Both the position numbers and the translations under genes were made by a program. Below the pieces are notes generated by a model. That model saw only the letters and a program-made list of their open reading frames with translations, had not been told where the DNA came from and searched no databases. This document shows, in pieces, positions 1 through 8,154 of a DNA stretch of 13,988 nucleotides (its first letter is position 1; each line of letters begins with the position of its first letter). Source of the DNA: Amoeboradix gromovi (Eukaryota; Sanchytriomycota; Sanchytriomycetes; Sanchytriales; Sanchytriaceae); contig JADGIF010000218.1 in the NCBI GenBank assembly GCA_018985225.1, positions 1 through 13,988 of the forward strand, written 5' to 3'.

Positions 1-50
1 TAGTATAACATTACAAAATGGCTCTAGAAAAGAGTACCGTCTAAGAAAAT

Positions 51-244
51 GCACCTTTTGCTTAAATGCTCAAAGACCGTAATTGAAAGAGATGCAGGGT
101 CTTCTAGTTTTATTTGAAGAGGGGAATACAATCAATGAAAGAAAATTGGTATAATAGAAGATCTTTTATTAATGATAGCATTTCCTCAATATGGTGCACC
201 TCCTTTAAAAACGAGTTAGTCTAGTTTTTATATTTGGTGTCCCA
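51..244 (+). repeat. Dispersed TIR element, copy A (right-hand part)
   Basis: This segment aligns over about 190 bp with 6718-6917. Both contain CTTTTGCTTA, TTGAAAGAGAT, GAGGGGAAT and ATGAAAGAAAATTGG, and both finish in an inverted terminal sequence ending GGTGTCCCA. Several single-base indels separate the copies. The left terminus is not seen: it would fall at about the window edge, and positions 1-50 do not resemble the left part of the complete copy. The base pair after the final CCCA is AT rather than TA, so the target duplication has decayed or shifted. The terminal sequence reads, on the opposite strand, as the same motif found at 6615 and 13829. It lies about 110 bp upstream of the Arf-GEF start, so it may sit in that gene's promoter. 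Confidence 0.75.
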
Positions 245-352
245 ATTATTAGTAAATGTGTATGCTTTCAAAAACTAACTATTTCTTTCCAAGGATGCTA
301 ATTGGTCTCTTGTAATGAACAATTTTGAGGTTCATTAATTTTTACTTTTACG

Positions 353-3300
353 ATGCGAAACATCATGAGTGATTTGTTAATTTTGCATCATTTACAGGTA
401 CTTCAGTCAGAACTGAGAAAAGTAGACAAGTCTATAATTTATCATCCTGTAAAGCAGAATGAATTGAATTTTAGCTTCTCAACAATTAAAAAATGGTACC
501 AATCTCAGCATCAATTTTCAGATCCTTTTTGTCTTGATCAACTTAATTCTACCTTTGACATACATCAAAAACAAAAGAAAAACTTGACTTTGCTAGCTAT
601 GACTCACCCAAGGTCTTTTCACGTATATACCGTTAGTAATGTAAATGAAATTCCTCAAGTTGAACCATTGGATACATGTATTGGAATGCTTAGGTACTTG
701 CAATACGAAAGGCACACTACACTCAGTGCTCATCATGTTTTAATGCCTTTTTTCCAATCTCTAAACAGTAGCTCCAAAATATCTCTTGTTGCTCTGTCAG
801 CAATTTTGGAGATATTGCCTACGCTTCAGGAATTCAACGATTTTCAATTTTGTGTTAAAATTACTTCATATTACCTTACAAAGTTAGTGCCGAAAGGCAA
901 TGAAGATGTTTTGGGCATTTTACAATTCTTCTTAGACATCTTCAATTTGCTTTTAAATTACAAGATGGATTCGGAGCAATATACTTGGTGGATTTCCACT
1001 TTATTAGGGTACATCGTTGGTAAATTGCCCGATGGATTGAAAATGCAAGCGGAACACTCAATTTTCCAGTTGATCCTCAAGCAATGGGACAACCCATCTT
1101 CTCTCTCAACCTTGCTGCGGATTTTGCTAAGTCCAATTCTTCCGAAATCTCCCTTCACCGTTTACTTTAATAATCTGAAATTTAAAACTTTGTTTTTTGA
1201 CTTTAATAGTTTCTCTACGAACGGCATTGAAACCACGGAATTAGTCGATATCCAGGTTGACGTTTCGTCTGAGGCATTGCAATTATATACGATGAGGTTG
1301 TTGCAGCGTCTATATTCTCACAATCAATCAATTACTCCTCTAGACAATAATTCCTATATATCGCAATGTATTCGTATTAACGGTATATACTCTTTATTCC
1401 GTATACTGTACAACCCTTCTACAGTGTTTCCTATTCGATTTCAAGCATTCAAATCACTGCAATTTATAGTTTTAGATAATGTCCAACAGTATCAATCAGA
1501 GTGCTATATCTTTGTTAATTTCTTAATTGATGCCATAAATCTGCTAGGCCCTCTACCTAGTACTCTGACACATCCAAGGGTATCTCAGTCAAAGTTTAAG
1601 CCTCGTAACAATCAATATCATCCTAATTCTAGTATGAGTGCTAACAGTTCTCTGTACAGTCCATTTAATCAAATTGATGAACCATTTACTAACAATATGC
1701 CCCGAACTTATCCGCTGTGGGTAGCTATGCAAGCTGTAGAGAGTGGTGACGTTGTTTATAATTGGTCTTATACCAGATTGTTTCTGCATTGGTTTGAGAG
1801 TGTTTGCGATCAACTGAATTTGCACGATTTTGAAAACGCTGATAAAGAGGCTAATGGTCAATGTCAGACTACTCTTAATATCACAAAACCTAATGAAATA
1901 CCTGACATTCTCTTTAAACGAATGTGGCACAGTCATGGGCTACTACATTACTATTTTAAGAACTACAGTGGTCCATTTACATATATAGGACATGGTGTAG
2001 TGTACAAACAGGCTGACAAACTACACTACTTTGAACAGCTAGGACAATATCCACCAGCTAGCTTTCTCAAATCATTTCAGGTTAGCCAACAAGCTCAGCA
2101 AACTATAAACTCGCCGTCTGATAACAAGCGTTCTAGCATTGATTCTAGTAAGCATACATCAGGCAAGCATGTTTACTGCCGAGACCCCGATACACCGAAA
2201 CATCAAGAGAGTAGGATAGCTGTAAGTAATGAAGTAGTAGAATGGAGGAACGCACTTATGTCATGTATAGAGCAGATATTTGTTGACAATAAGCTTTTGT
2301 TGCACCTAGCTAATAAGTATGACTACAATGATGGAGACGATATATTTCAGCGTCTTATTACCATAGTTCACAAATACTGCATGCCGGACTACGCTAATGT
2401 GTGTAATAGATCTTTCTGCGCAATCAGCTTAAACAGCTTTATCAGAGTCTTGAAGCATTTGACTGATAACCAGTCTAGCTCAATCAGCTATGAAGATACA
2501 TTAATGTTAAGCAATAAACTAAAGCGGCAGCATTTATTGAAGCAATGTTGTAGGATATTCAAAAGGGATCTAAAGTTAGGGCTAAATGAGTTTATTAAAC
2601 ATGGATTCTTACCCGATGATTTGGAACCACAGCAGTTTGCAACGTTCTTAAAGCAGTGTAGATTATTAAACAAGTACAGAATTGGGGAGTTACTCGGCAA
2701 GCCTAGCAACGTTCTAGTCCTTAAACATTTTGTAAGTACGTTCGATTTCCAAAATGATAGGATTGATGAAGCGCTTAGAGATTTCCTGAGTAGTTTTAGA
2801 TTACCTGGTGAGTCTCAGCAGATAGAACGTATTTTAGAGTACTTTAGTGAGCATTATTACAGCTACAAACCACAATACATCAATGATAAGGATGCGGTTC
2901 TTGTGCTGTCATATGCAATTGTTATATTAAACACAGACAGGCATAGTCCACAAATCAAAAATAGGATGACATTGCAACAGTTTCAAAACAATCTGCGAGG
3001 TACCAACGACAAGGAAAATTTTGACGCTGTTTTTCTCACAAGTATTTACAACGGTATAAGTAACAATGAGATAGTGATGCCGGGTGAAAAGGATAATAGT
3101 GAAACCTATTTCCTATTCTGGGACGAGGTATGTAAGAAGCACATAAACAATAATACTAGAGCGACAAGTAACTCACAAATATTAGAAAAATGTTTGTTTA
3201 TGGACAATTGGGGACTATTTTTAACAACCTTAATAAACTGTAATTACCACTAACATAGGTTGGGATTTCTGCGATGACGAGTACACGCTACAGTTAATAG

Positions 3301-4895
3301 TTCAAGGATTCCATCATTATGCGCAATTGAGTGATGGTGATTCAATAGACGCAATGATCATGGCATTATGTTGTATGAGTGGAATATACCCAGGGTATTC
3401 ATATGCAATGGACAACACTACGATTACAAACGAATTGGGGGGATACTTTAAAGGACAGCTCGCATTGTACATGTTGAGCATATTTATTAGCAAGTACCAT
3501 AGCAAGATCAAGGCATGGGACCATGTAATATGTTTAATAAAAAGATTATATCTGGGTGGATTGCTAAATTCATCTTTGGCAGCAACTGATTTTTTCCCTA
3601 GCAACGAAGAATCAATGAGCAATACCACCTCACTATTTTCAACATTTACTAGTTATTTTAATATAAACACATCACCAAACACCAGTCCATCACAAGAAGA
3701 TAACAAAAATGTCGGCAGATTTGCTGTGAAATGTTTATTAGAATGCAACTTTAATGATTTGTTAATGAAATGTAATATTAACGACTTGCTAGAACATTAT
3801 TTAAGACACTCCGTAGAGACAATAGATAAAAAAAGCACGCTATCACCTTTTAGCTTATATGCTGTATCGATGATAATAAGCCAATTTCTGGAAATAAATG
3901 AGTTTGCAACGATTAAACCATTCATTGAATACATGATGAAAGCGAATCCACTACTAGCATTTCATGTGTCAAGCAGTTTTCTAGAATTGTACACTAATGG
4001 TTACGACCATGAAAAGGATATAAATAGAGAATTTGAAGATTTTAACATGAATTGTATAAATACCTTATTGGAAACTGACCTGCCGATTATAAATGTAATA
4101 GGCTATGTTAAGCCTATATTGAGTAGATTCTACAACAGCCAGTCATTCATTCAATGGTTTAACGATCTGTCTAGTCATATAACATTTGATACGGTGCTAC
4201 TTTCTTCTGTTCAAGAATTCTTATTCAAATTAGGTAAAAATGGACAGGACTTAAAAGTAGTTGAATTAATTACACACATTCTTGCTATATTGATCAGCAA
4301 TGCAGGTGATACAAAGAGCAAATTACATGGACAGTACTTGGACTTGTTGTATCATGCAGTTGATACAGAAAACAGCAGTGAAATAGTAGAGTCTTTGCTG
4401 ACTCATGTGTACTGTCAGGACTCTGATGTTAGGCAAAAAGCGTGGTTTTATTTGCAGCGAATTGTGCAAAACCCAGAGGATTCATTATTTGAAACGCTCT
4501 TCACTAGATTTGATTTTAAAAAAGTAGACAACGAGGAATTGATGGATGAGTTAAGAATGAGAGCAACTGCCATAGTCTGTAAGACATACTTGATAGGAAA
4601 CGACTATAATGTAGACGTGTTAATAAAGATTATAAGATTGTTAAAGGGGTACTATACTGGAGTTATAATGATGGAGATAATACCAGAGGCTATAAAAAAC
4701 ATCTTACTAATAATGATGGATATAGGTGACATAGATGAAGAAGTATGGGAGGAGTTGGAGTTTATACCAAATTTGAAATCTGATTTATTAAAGCAGGAAC
4801 TGCCCAAAACAGTAAACAATACAGATCGAGCAGAAAATGAGAATAGGGAACTAGAGGAAGCAAAAATGGATCCATCAAAGCCAATATACATTTAG
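353..4895 (+). CDS. Gea/GBF1-family Sec7-domain Arf guanine-nucleotide exchange factor (two exons)
   Basis: The product is a large Golgi Arf-GEF that would load GTP onto Arf GTPases and so drive COPI coat recruitment at the early Golgi. Exon 1 is 353-3239 and exon 2 is 3259-4895; joined they give about 1507 aa, close to yeast Gea1/Gea2. The N-terminal part resembles DCB/HUS helical repeats, with a low-complexity linker at about residues 410-450 and 580-625. The Sec7 domain spans about 722-905 and carries the catalytic-glutamate motif FRLPGE (E820) and the second core motif ILNTDRHSPQ (859-868). The C-terminal half is helical like HDS domains. The Leu of the usual TDLH motif is Arg (R863). The second Met (position 365) fits the family N terminus at least as well as the first. 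Exon 2 ends with an acidic, Glu-rich tail. Family assignment is confident; the splice model rests on frame and alignment. Confidence 0.93.
3240..3258 (+). other. 19-nt GT-AG intron in the Arf-GEF gene
   Basis: The sequence GTAATTACCACTAACATAG begins with GTA, ends in TAG and contains CTAAC, the fungal-type branch motif, 3 nt before the terminal AG. Reading through it hits TAA at 3251-3253. Removing it makes a TGT codon across the junction and joins ...LTTLINC to WDFCDDEYTL. The joined segment W-x26-F then matches, without a gap and as recalled from memory, the spacing in human GBF1 just after the Sec7 domain. The alternative is a one-base indel or assembly error. Confidence 0.7.
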
Positions 4896-4904
4896 TGCAG
4901 TAAA

Positions 4905-4910
4905 TTTATT
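4905..4910 (-). terminator. AATAAA polyadenylation signal overlapping the aldolase stop
   Basis: On the minus strand the last codons read CAA TAA ATT, so the hexamer AATAAA includes the stop codon itself (TAA at 4908-4906). The cleavage site would fall 10-30 nt further on, inside the last codons of the convergent Arf-GEF gene. The Arf-GEF strand has only a variant ATTAAA at 4922-4927, which is inside the aldolase coding region. Confidence 0.55.
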
Positions 4911-5898
4911 GATACAATTTAATTAAATCTTGCAAATGCTCAATGTTCTGCAAATGGAATACTATACGCTGCTTGCCATTGTTAGGCGGTAGCAGTGATA
5001 CGTTTGAGCTGTTTCTCATCACTGAGTCCGGTACATTCTTTAGAAACACAATGTTTGTATCCGGTGCATACGAACGATATCTAGGATTAATACTATTAAA
5101 GAAAAGGAGAGCTGCGTCGTGAGTTTTTGAGAGTTGTTTGTAGTTAGAATCGAAAGCATACTTACATTGCTCAGTTAACACACTGGCCTGTCTTAAACCA
5201 CCGCCAAGCATTTTACGGTAATATTTGGCGGAATCAACAAAGAATTTACTACCCAACAACATTGCGCCAATTGGGGCACCAATAGCTTTGGAAAAGCACA
5301 AAGAAATCGAGTCGCATACATCCCCGTATTCGTGTAATCCTCGATTCTCTTTGATTGCTGCGTGCCAAATTCTGCACCCATCTAGATGCACATGGATATC
5401 GTTATCGCTTGAAAATTTGTAAATAGATTTTAGGTCAGTGTAGTTGACTACGTGGCCATCCAGTGTGTTTTCCAGCAGGGCTATTTTGGTTTGCGCAACG
5501 TGAACATCCTGCCTGATATTGGAGTGATTAATAAATGAGCTTAAATGATAGTCTGGGACCATTATTGGAAGAGCGCGACTAGTGAAGCTAATACCTGCAC
5601 TTTCCCACCGCATTAAGTGGCAATTGCGGTGACCAATTACGCTTAGGGGCTTCGAACATCTGGAAGATGCAGTGAGGATGCTAATTTGATTAGCCATTGT
5701 TCCTGTAAGCATAAATAACCCTTTCTCTTTATTAAACTTTTTAGCCATAGTCTGTTCAAATTCCTCCACATTCGGGTCTGTCCCAAGCACGCAATCATTG
5801 AATTTTTTGATATTTAAAACTGATTTAAGCATATTTTGAGTGGGTTCCGTAACTGTATCACTACGAAAATCAGCAATGAACCGACGACTTTTTAGCAT
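4906..5898 (-). CDS. L-threonine aldolase (PLP-dependent, GLY1-like)
   Basis: This 330-aa protein belongs to the beta-eliminating-lyase fold-type I family. It cleaves L-threonine or L-allo-threonine to glycine and acetaldehyde using pyridoxal phosphate. Visible motifs are the N-terminal DFRSDTVTEPT (10-20), LTGTMANQ (64-71), the cofactor Asp and Arg in HLDGCRIWHA (D173, R176), the Schiff-base lysine in CFSKAIGAPIGA (K204), and KMLGGGLRQ (229-237). The length is typical for the cytosolic enzyme, and the start lies 9 residues before the first conserved block, so no targeting peptide is evident. Its stop lies 10 bp from the stop of the convergent Arf-GEF gene. Its AATAAA overlaps the stop codon, so the two mRNAs must overlap in antisense at their 3' ends. 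Upstream is an A/T tract (5905-5930). Confidence 0.95.
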   Translation of the reverse strand: MLKSRRFIADFRSDTVTEPTQNMLKSVLNIKKFNDCVLGTDPNVEEFEQTMAKKFNKEKGLFMLTGTMANQISILTASSRCSKPLSVIGHRNCHLMRWESAGISFTSRALPIMVPDYHLSSFINHSNIRQDVHVAQTKIALLENTLDGHVVNYTDLKSIYKFSSDNDIHVHLDGCRIWHAAIKENRGLHEYGDVCDSISLCFSKAIGAPIGAMLLGSKFFVDSAKYYRKMLGGGLRQASVLTEQCKYAFDSNYKQLSKTHDAALLFFNSINPRYRSYAPDTNIVFLKNVPDSVMRNSSNVSLLPPNNGKQRIVFHLQNIEHLQDLIKLYQ

Positions 5899-5929
5899 TG
5901 AGTGTATTAAAAAAAATTAAAATTTTGAA

Positions 5930-6088
5930 CTATTGTAATGAAATTTCACATTCTGAAGAAATCGCTAACCTATCTCCATTTTGCATTGCATTCAAATAGT
6001 TGGGAGTTGCAAATGTAGACCTCCCTATTAGCCCCTTACTTGTCTTGCACACTAGAATGAAATAGCGTGGATCACATTCTTTCGCTAC
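5930..6088 (-). pseudogene. Coding-like segment, possible last exon or gene remnant
   Basis: A 52-codon open stretch on the minus strand starts right after a TTTTAAG that could serve as a 3' splice site (AG at 6089-6088) and ends in TAG at 5932-5930. It contains segments such as CDPRYFILVCKTSKGLIGRS and ATPNYLNAMQNGDR. There is no ATG at its start, and two in-frame TAA codons lie just upstream, so it could only be expressed as a 3' exon. I do not recognise the sequence. An open stretch of this length is not rare by chance in AT-rich DNA. Its balanced, protein-like composition is the only support. Confidence 0.3.
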
Positions 6089-6277
6089 TTAAAATTAATA
6101 ATTCTTGAACGCAATTTTAGGATTCTGCAGCGATGTTATTTTGTGATACTCACTTGAATTAAGGTTTCAAGGTTCTGAAATATTACAGAGTAAACATAAA
6201 AATAGTCCAATAGGCGCAGTGTAGTTAATAGACAAAATAATTTTTATAATAGTACGGTATATTTTAGCGCCTAGAGA

Positions 6278-6480
6278 TTAGCGAAGTAGTACTTCTGCTA
6301 TTTCTTCTATGCCAACTTTGTCTTTCGCCATTTTTAGTAGATTTCCAATGACTGGATGACTGATGCTTTCTTTATAACCTTATAGAATTGGGCAGGCATA
6401 GTGACCGTGAATGCATCATAGAAAGAGTTTGGTGAGATATGCACAAGACCGCCTTTGGTCTTTTTTTCTTTGTGTAGTGC
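6278..6480 (-). pseudogene. Frame-shifted coding-like fragment
   Basis: On the minus strand, one frame from about 6480 reads a protein-like run that includes GGLVHISPNSFYDAFTVTMP, AQFYKVIKK. At about 6370 a second frame takes over, reading SISHPVIGNLLKMAKDKVGI, EEIAEVLLR and then TAA at 6280-6278. Joining the two requires a shift of one base (or an intron whose length is 2 mod 3, and I see no convincing one). A 22-nt GT...CTAAT...AG stretch near the end could alternatively be an intron. The product is not recognised. A decaying gene is the simplest reading, with low confidence. Confidence 0.25.
6445..6467 (+). other. Hairpin followed by T tract (terminator-like)
   Basis: AAGACC (6445-6450) and GGTCTT (6457-6462) form a perfect 6-bp inverted repeat around the loop GCCTTT. 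The plus strand runs on into seven T residues (6461-6467). A T run like this can stop RNA polymerase III, but I could not identify a small RNA gene or A/B boxes upstream. Confidence 0.3.
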
Positions 6481-6614
6481 AGTAGACAGATGAAATCAAA
6501 TAACCCAGTAGCATTCTACTTGGGTGTTAAATAGTATTCAAGTATACACTTTGTCTTGATCTTAACTGATCGCATGATTCCTATCATATTTTAGTGGTAA
6601 GTAACTTAAACATA

Positions 6615-6917
6615 TGGGACATCAAATATAAAGACTAGACTAACTTTCTGAGACAGTTGGAATCAGTATTTCAAGTGTGTTAACCAGTAGTAAATTAAAT
6701 TAAATTAATCTTGTTGGTTGCACCTTTTGCTTAGACACTCAAAGACCTCGTATATTTGAAAGAGATAGTGGGTCATCTTGTCTTATTTTAAAGAGGGGAA
6801 TTACATTAATGAAAGAAAATTGGTTTGAAAGAAGAACTTTTATTAATAATGGTATTTCCTCCTTATGGAGCACCTATTTTAAAAACGACTTGGTCTAGTC
6901 TTATGTTTGGTGTCCCA
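6615..6917. mobile_element. Complete 303-bp TIR element with TA target duplication (MITE-like), copy B
   Basis: The left end TGGGACATCAAATATAAAGA and the right end, read on the opposite strand as TGGGACACCAAACATAAGAC, are imperfect terminal inverted repeats of about 30 bp (both continue into CTAGAC). The element is flanked by TA on each side (6613-6614 and 6918-6919). TA duplication and small size suggest a non-autonomous Tc1/mariner-type element. This is inference from structure, since no transposase catalytic motif is visible. The interior (about 6718-6890) holds a 60-odd codon open frame ending in TAG within the right terminus. Copy A keeps its last 36 codons but has indels further upstream. 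Other partial copies are at 51-244 and 13828-13887. Confidence 0.75.
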
Positions 6918-6919
6918 TA

Positions 6920-7481
6920 TACCGTCCTATTGTTCGATTTATGTCGTAGCCCACCAAGTTATAAAAACAGCTTCCAAAAGGATTTTCTACACCATGGGAA
7001 AAGATGAGCTGAAATCAAGTGAGCCATAGAAATACAACGACAATTTCACACTGTTTGTTTAAAACTCTAGGATTCACAATGTTTACTAAAACAAGCAGTC
7101 AACTATGAGAAAGCATACCTGAAGTTTTGTTAATTATAATTATATGAAGATGCAATCACCAAGACATTATGCTTTTTGCAGCAGTTATATTATAATGCAT
7201 ATTTCCAGGAGAAAACCTACTTATTGATGAACCTCTTCATCTTATGACTTGCTTCTAATCCTAAGATAAAGGCCTTGGGATGGAATATCAGAATCAGAGT
7301 CTTCAGGGGTGTCAAGATTCTTCAGCTGGTTAAGTCACTCGCCTACAGACTGCTAACAAGTTGCGATTCTATAAATAAGAATTTAGGTCACTACCTGTAC
7401 CAAGTCGGAATTTATAGCAGTTGAAGATGATTTTTACTTAATTTCTAATTTTGCATATATAACTTTAAGACCGCAAACAGC
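6920..7481. other. Intergenic stretch between repeat and alkyltransferase gene
   Basis: No intact gene is supported. The plus strand shows only short open frames, one of which overlaps the repeat. The minus strand has one coding-like segment at 7242-7325. No tRNA-like or other structured RNA gene was recognised. Confidence 0.5.
7242..7325 (-). other. Coding-like segment, possible terminal exon
   Basis: The minus strand reads LKNLDTPEDSDSDIPSQGLY followed by LRIRSKS and TAA (7244-7242), with higher GC than its surroundings and an acidic PEDSDSD run typical of real proteins. Just upstream on the same strand a 25-nt GT...TTAACCAG stretch (7350-7326) could be a short intron, preceded by an 18-nt open piece (7368-7351) reading NRNLLA. 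I could not build a model with a start codon. It lies downstream of the alkyltransferase stop in the same orientation. Function is unknown, and chance remains possible. Confidence 0.25.
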
Positions 7482-7781
7482 CTAAACAAAACAGGACTTA
7501 GATACCAACTCTCCTTCGAATAAGACACCCTCTTCGATAAGTATTTTCTTTTTAGCGTTCAATGCATTGTTATCAGTTTTTTTGTAATACCCCTTTAACT
7601 TCCTGTTCACTCCAACAACGCGATGACAAGGAACTGCTCGAAAAGTATTGCAAGATAAGGCATTGGCTACCGCCCTAGGTGATGATTGCAATGTTAAGGC
7701 GATACTCTTATAAGTAGTAACCTTTCCAATGGGTATTAATTTGGCCTGATTGTAGACTTTATTTTGGAAATCTGTAGTCAT
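7482..7781 (-). CDS. Methylated-DNA-[protein]-cysteine methyltransferase, minimal single-domain form
   Basis: This 99-aa protein corresponds to the C-terminal DNA-binding and active-site domain of MGMT/Ogt. It would repair O6-alkylguanine by suicidal transfer of the alkyl group to its own cysteine. The visible pattern is FQNKVY (5-10), IGKVTTY (18-24, with the base-flipping Tyr at Y24), SSPRAVANAL (33-42, with the Arg finger R36), N45, the active-site motif PCHRVVG (51-57, acceptor C52), and a closing EEG (83-85). The N-terminal domain of Ogt/Ada and human MGMT is absent, so the size is that of alkyltransferase-like (ATL) proteins. ATLs have Trp or another residue instead of Cys in this motif, whereas here the Cys is kept, so an active enzyme is likely. 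The start fits, four residues before the first conserved block. It is divergent from the small gene starting 63 bp away. Confidence 0.92.
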   Translation of the reverse strand: MTTDFQNKVYNQAKLIPIGKVTTYKSIALTLQSSPRAVANALSCNTFRAVPCHRVVGVNRKLKGYYKKTDNNALNAKKKILIEEGVLFEGELVSKSCFV

Positions 7782-7843
7782 GGGGTTTCGTAGTTTGAAG
7801 TGAGAAACGAGACAGACTGAGAAAATCCCCTTAACACAACACG

Positions 7844-8073
7844 ATGATAAAACTGCGAGAGCGTCTCATACTGCTAACCGCCATTCAGGCTGTATTCTAT
7901 CACCCAGGGTTTCATGCTGCATCAAACTGCTACGTACGGCATTTGGTGTGTTTATAGGAGCTGTGTTATCCGATCAAAGAACTTGGTTAAACTTTCTTAT
8001 TTCTACAGATGCATCGATGCTGGTACCACACCACGATGCATTTCTGTTTGCAACGAGTACTTTCAAGCGTTAG
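7844..8073 (+). CDS. Candidate small spliced gene, unknown function (67 aa)
   Basis: Exon 1 (7844-7862) reads MIKLRE. A 26-nt stretch (7863-7888) begins GTCTCAT, contains TGCTAAC and ends CATTCAG. Removing it restores an open frame from 7889 to TAG at 8071-8073. Without splicing, the ATG frame ends in TAG at about 7954. The spliced protein carries an N-terminal basic, Cys-containing stretch, then a hydrophobic segment (LLRTAFGVFIGAVL), then a polar tail ending FATSTFKR, so it could be a small membrane or mitochondrial protein. AATAAA follows at 8129-8134, 56 nt after the stop. The intergenic gap to the divergent alkyltransferase is only 62 bp. No family was recognised. The branch motif, the frame repair and the AATAAA support it, but a chance frame cannot be excluded. 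Confidence 0.45.
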
Positions 8074-8128
8074 TTTTAGAAATTTTTTGTTATAGATGAT
8101 ATTCTTCTGTTTATACAAGTTATTTCTT

Positions 8129-8134
8129 AATAAA
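8129..8134 (+). terminator. AATAAA signal between the small gene and the transporter
   Basis: The hexamer lies 56 nt downstream of the candidate small gene's stop at 8073 and upstream of the transporter promoter, in a T-rich context. Assignment to the small gene is inference. Confidence 0.35.
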
Positions 8135-8154
8135 TTCGGTTCTTCTCAATAACA

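Larger units (their letters stand above)
5899..6614. other. Intergenic stretch with coding-like minus-strand fragments but no secure gene
   Basis: No intact gene can be supported between the aldolase start and the repeat at 6615. Two minus-strand pieces look protein-like and are listed separately: 5930-6088 and 6278-6480. A hairpin followed by a T run is at 6445-6467. The region may be a decayed gene, or a gene cut by very short introns that cannot be resolved by eye. Confidence 0.6.

Noticed and set aside
1589-1936. 115-aa antisense ORF inside the Arf-GEF gene
   Set aside because: It lies entirely within a conserved coding exon and has no recognisable domain.
3237-3260. Programmed or accidental frameshift instead of an intron
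   Set aside because: A one-base shift could also connect the frames, but it would insert about six extra residues where the family spacing is gap-free after splicing. It is kept as the main alternative.
6315-6352. Resemblance to the U5 snRNA loop I region (CTTTCGCC ... AGATTTCC)
   Set aside because: The loop differs from the near-invariant CGCCUUUUAC, the stem has mismatches, and no Sm site was seen. Probably chance in AT-rich DNA.
6825-7007. 60-aa ORF running out of the repeat
   Set aside because: It crosses the element's right boundary into unrelated flanking DNA, and copy A has a stop in the same frame.
7914-8099. 61-aa unspliced plus-strand ORF
   Set aside because: It overlaps the spliced frame at 7889-8073, which has a branch motif and a more natural composition. 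The two cannot both be coding.
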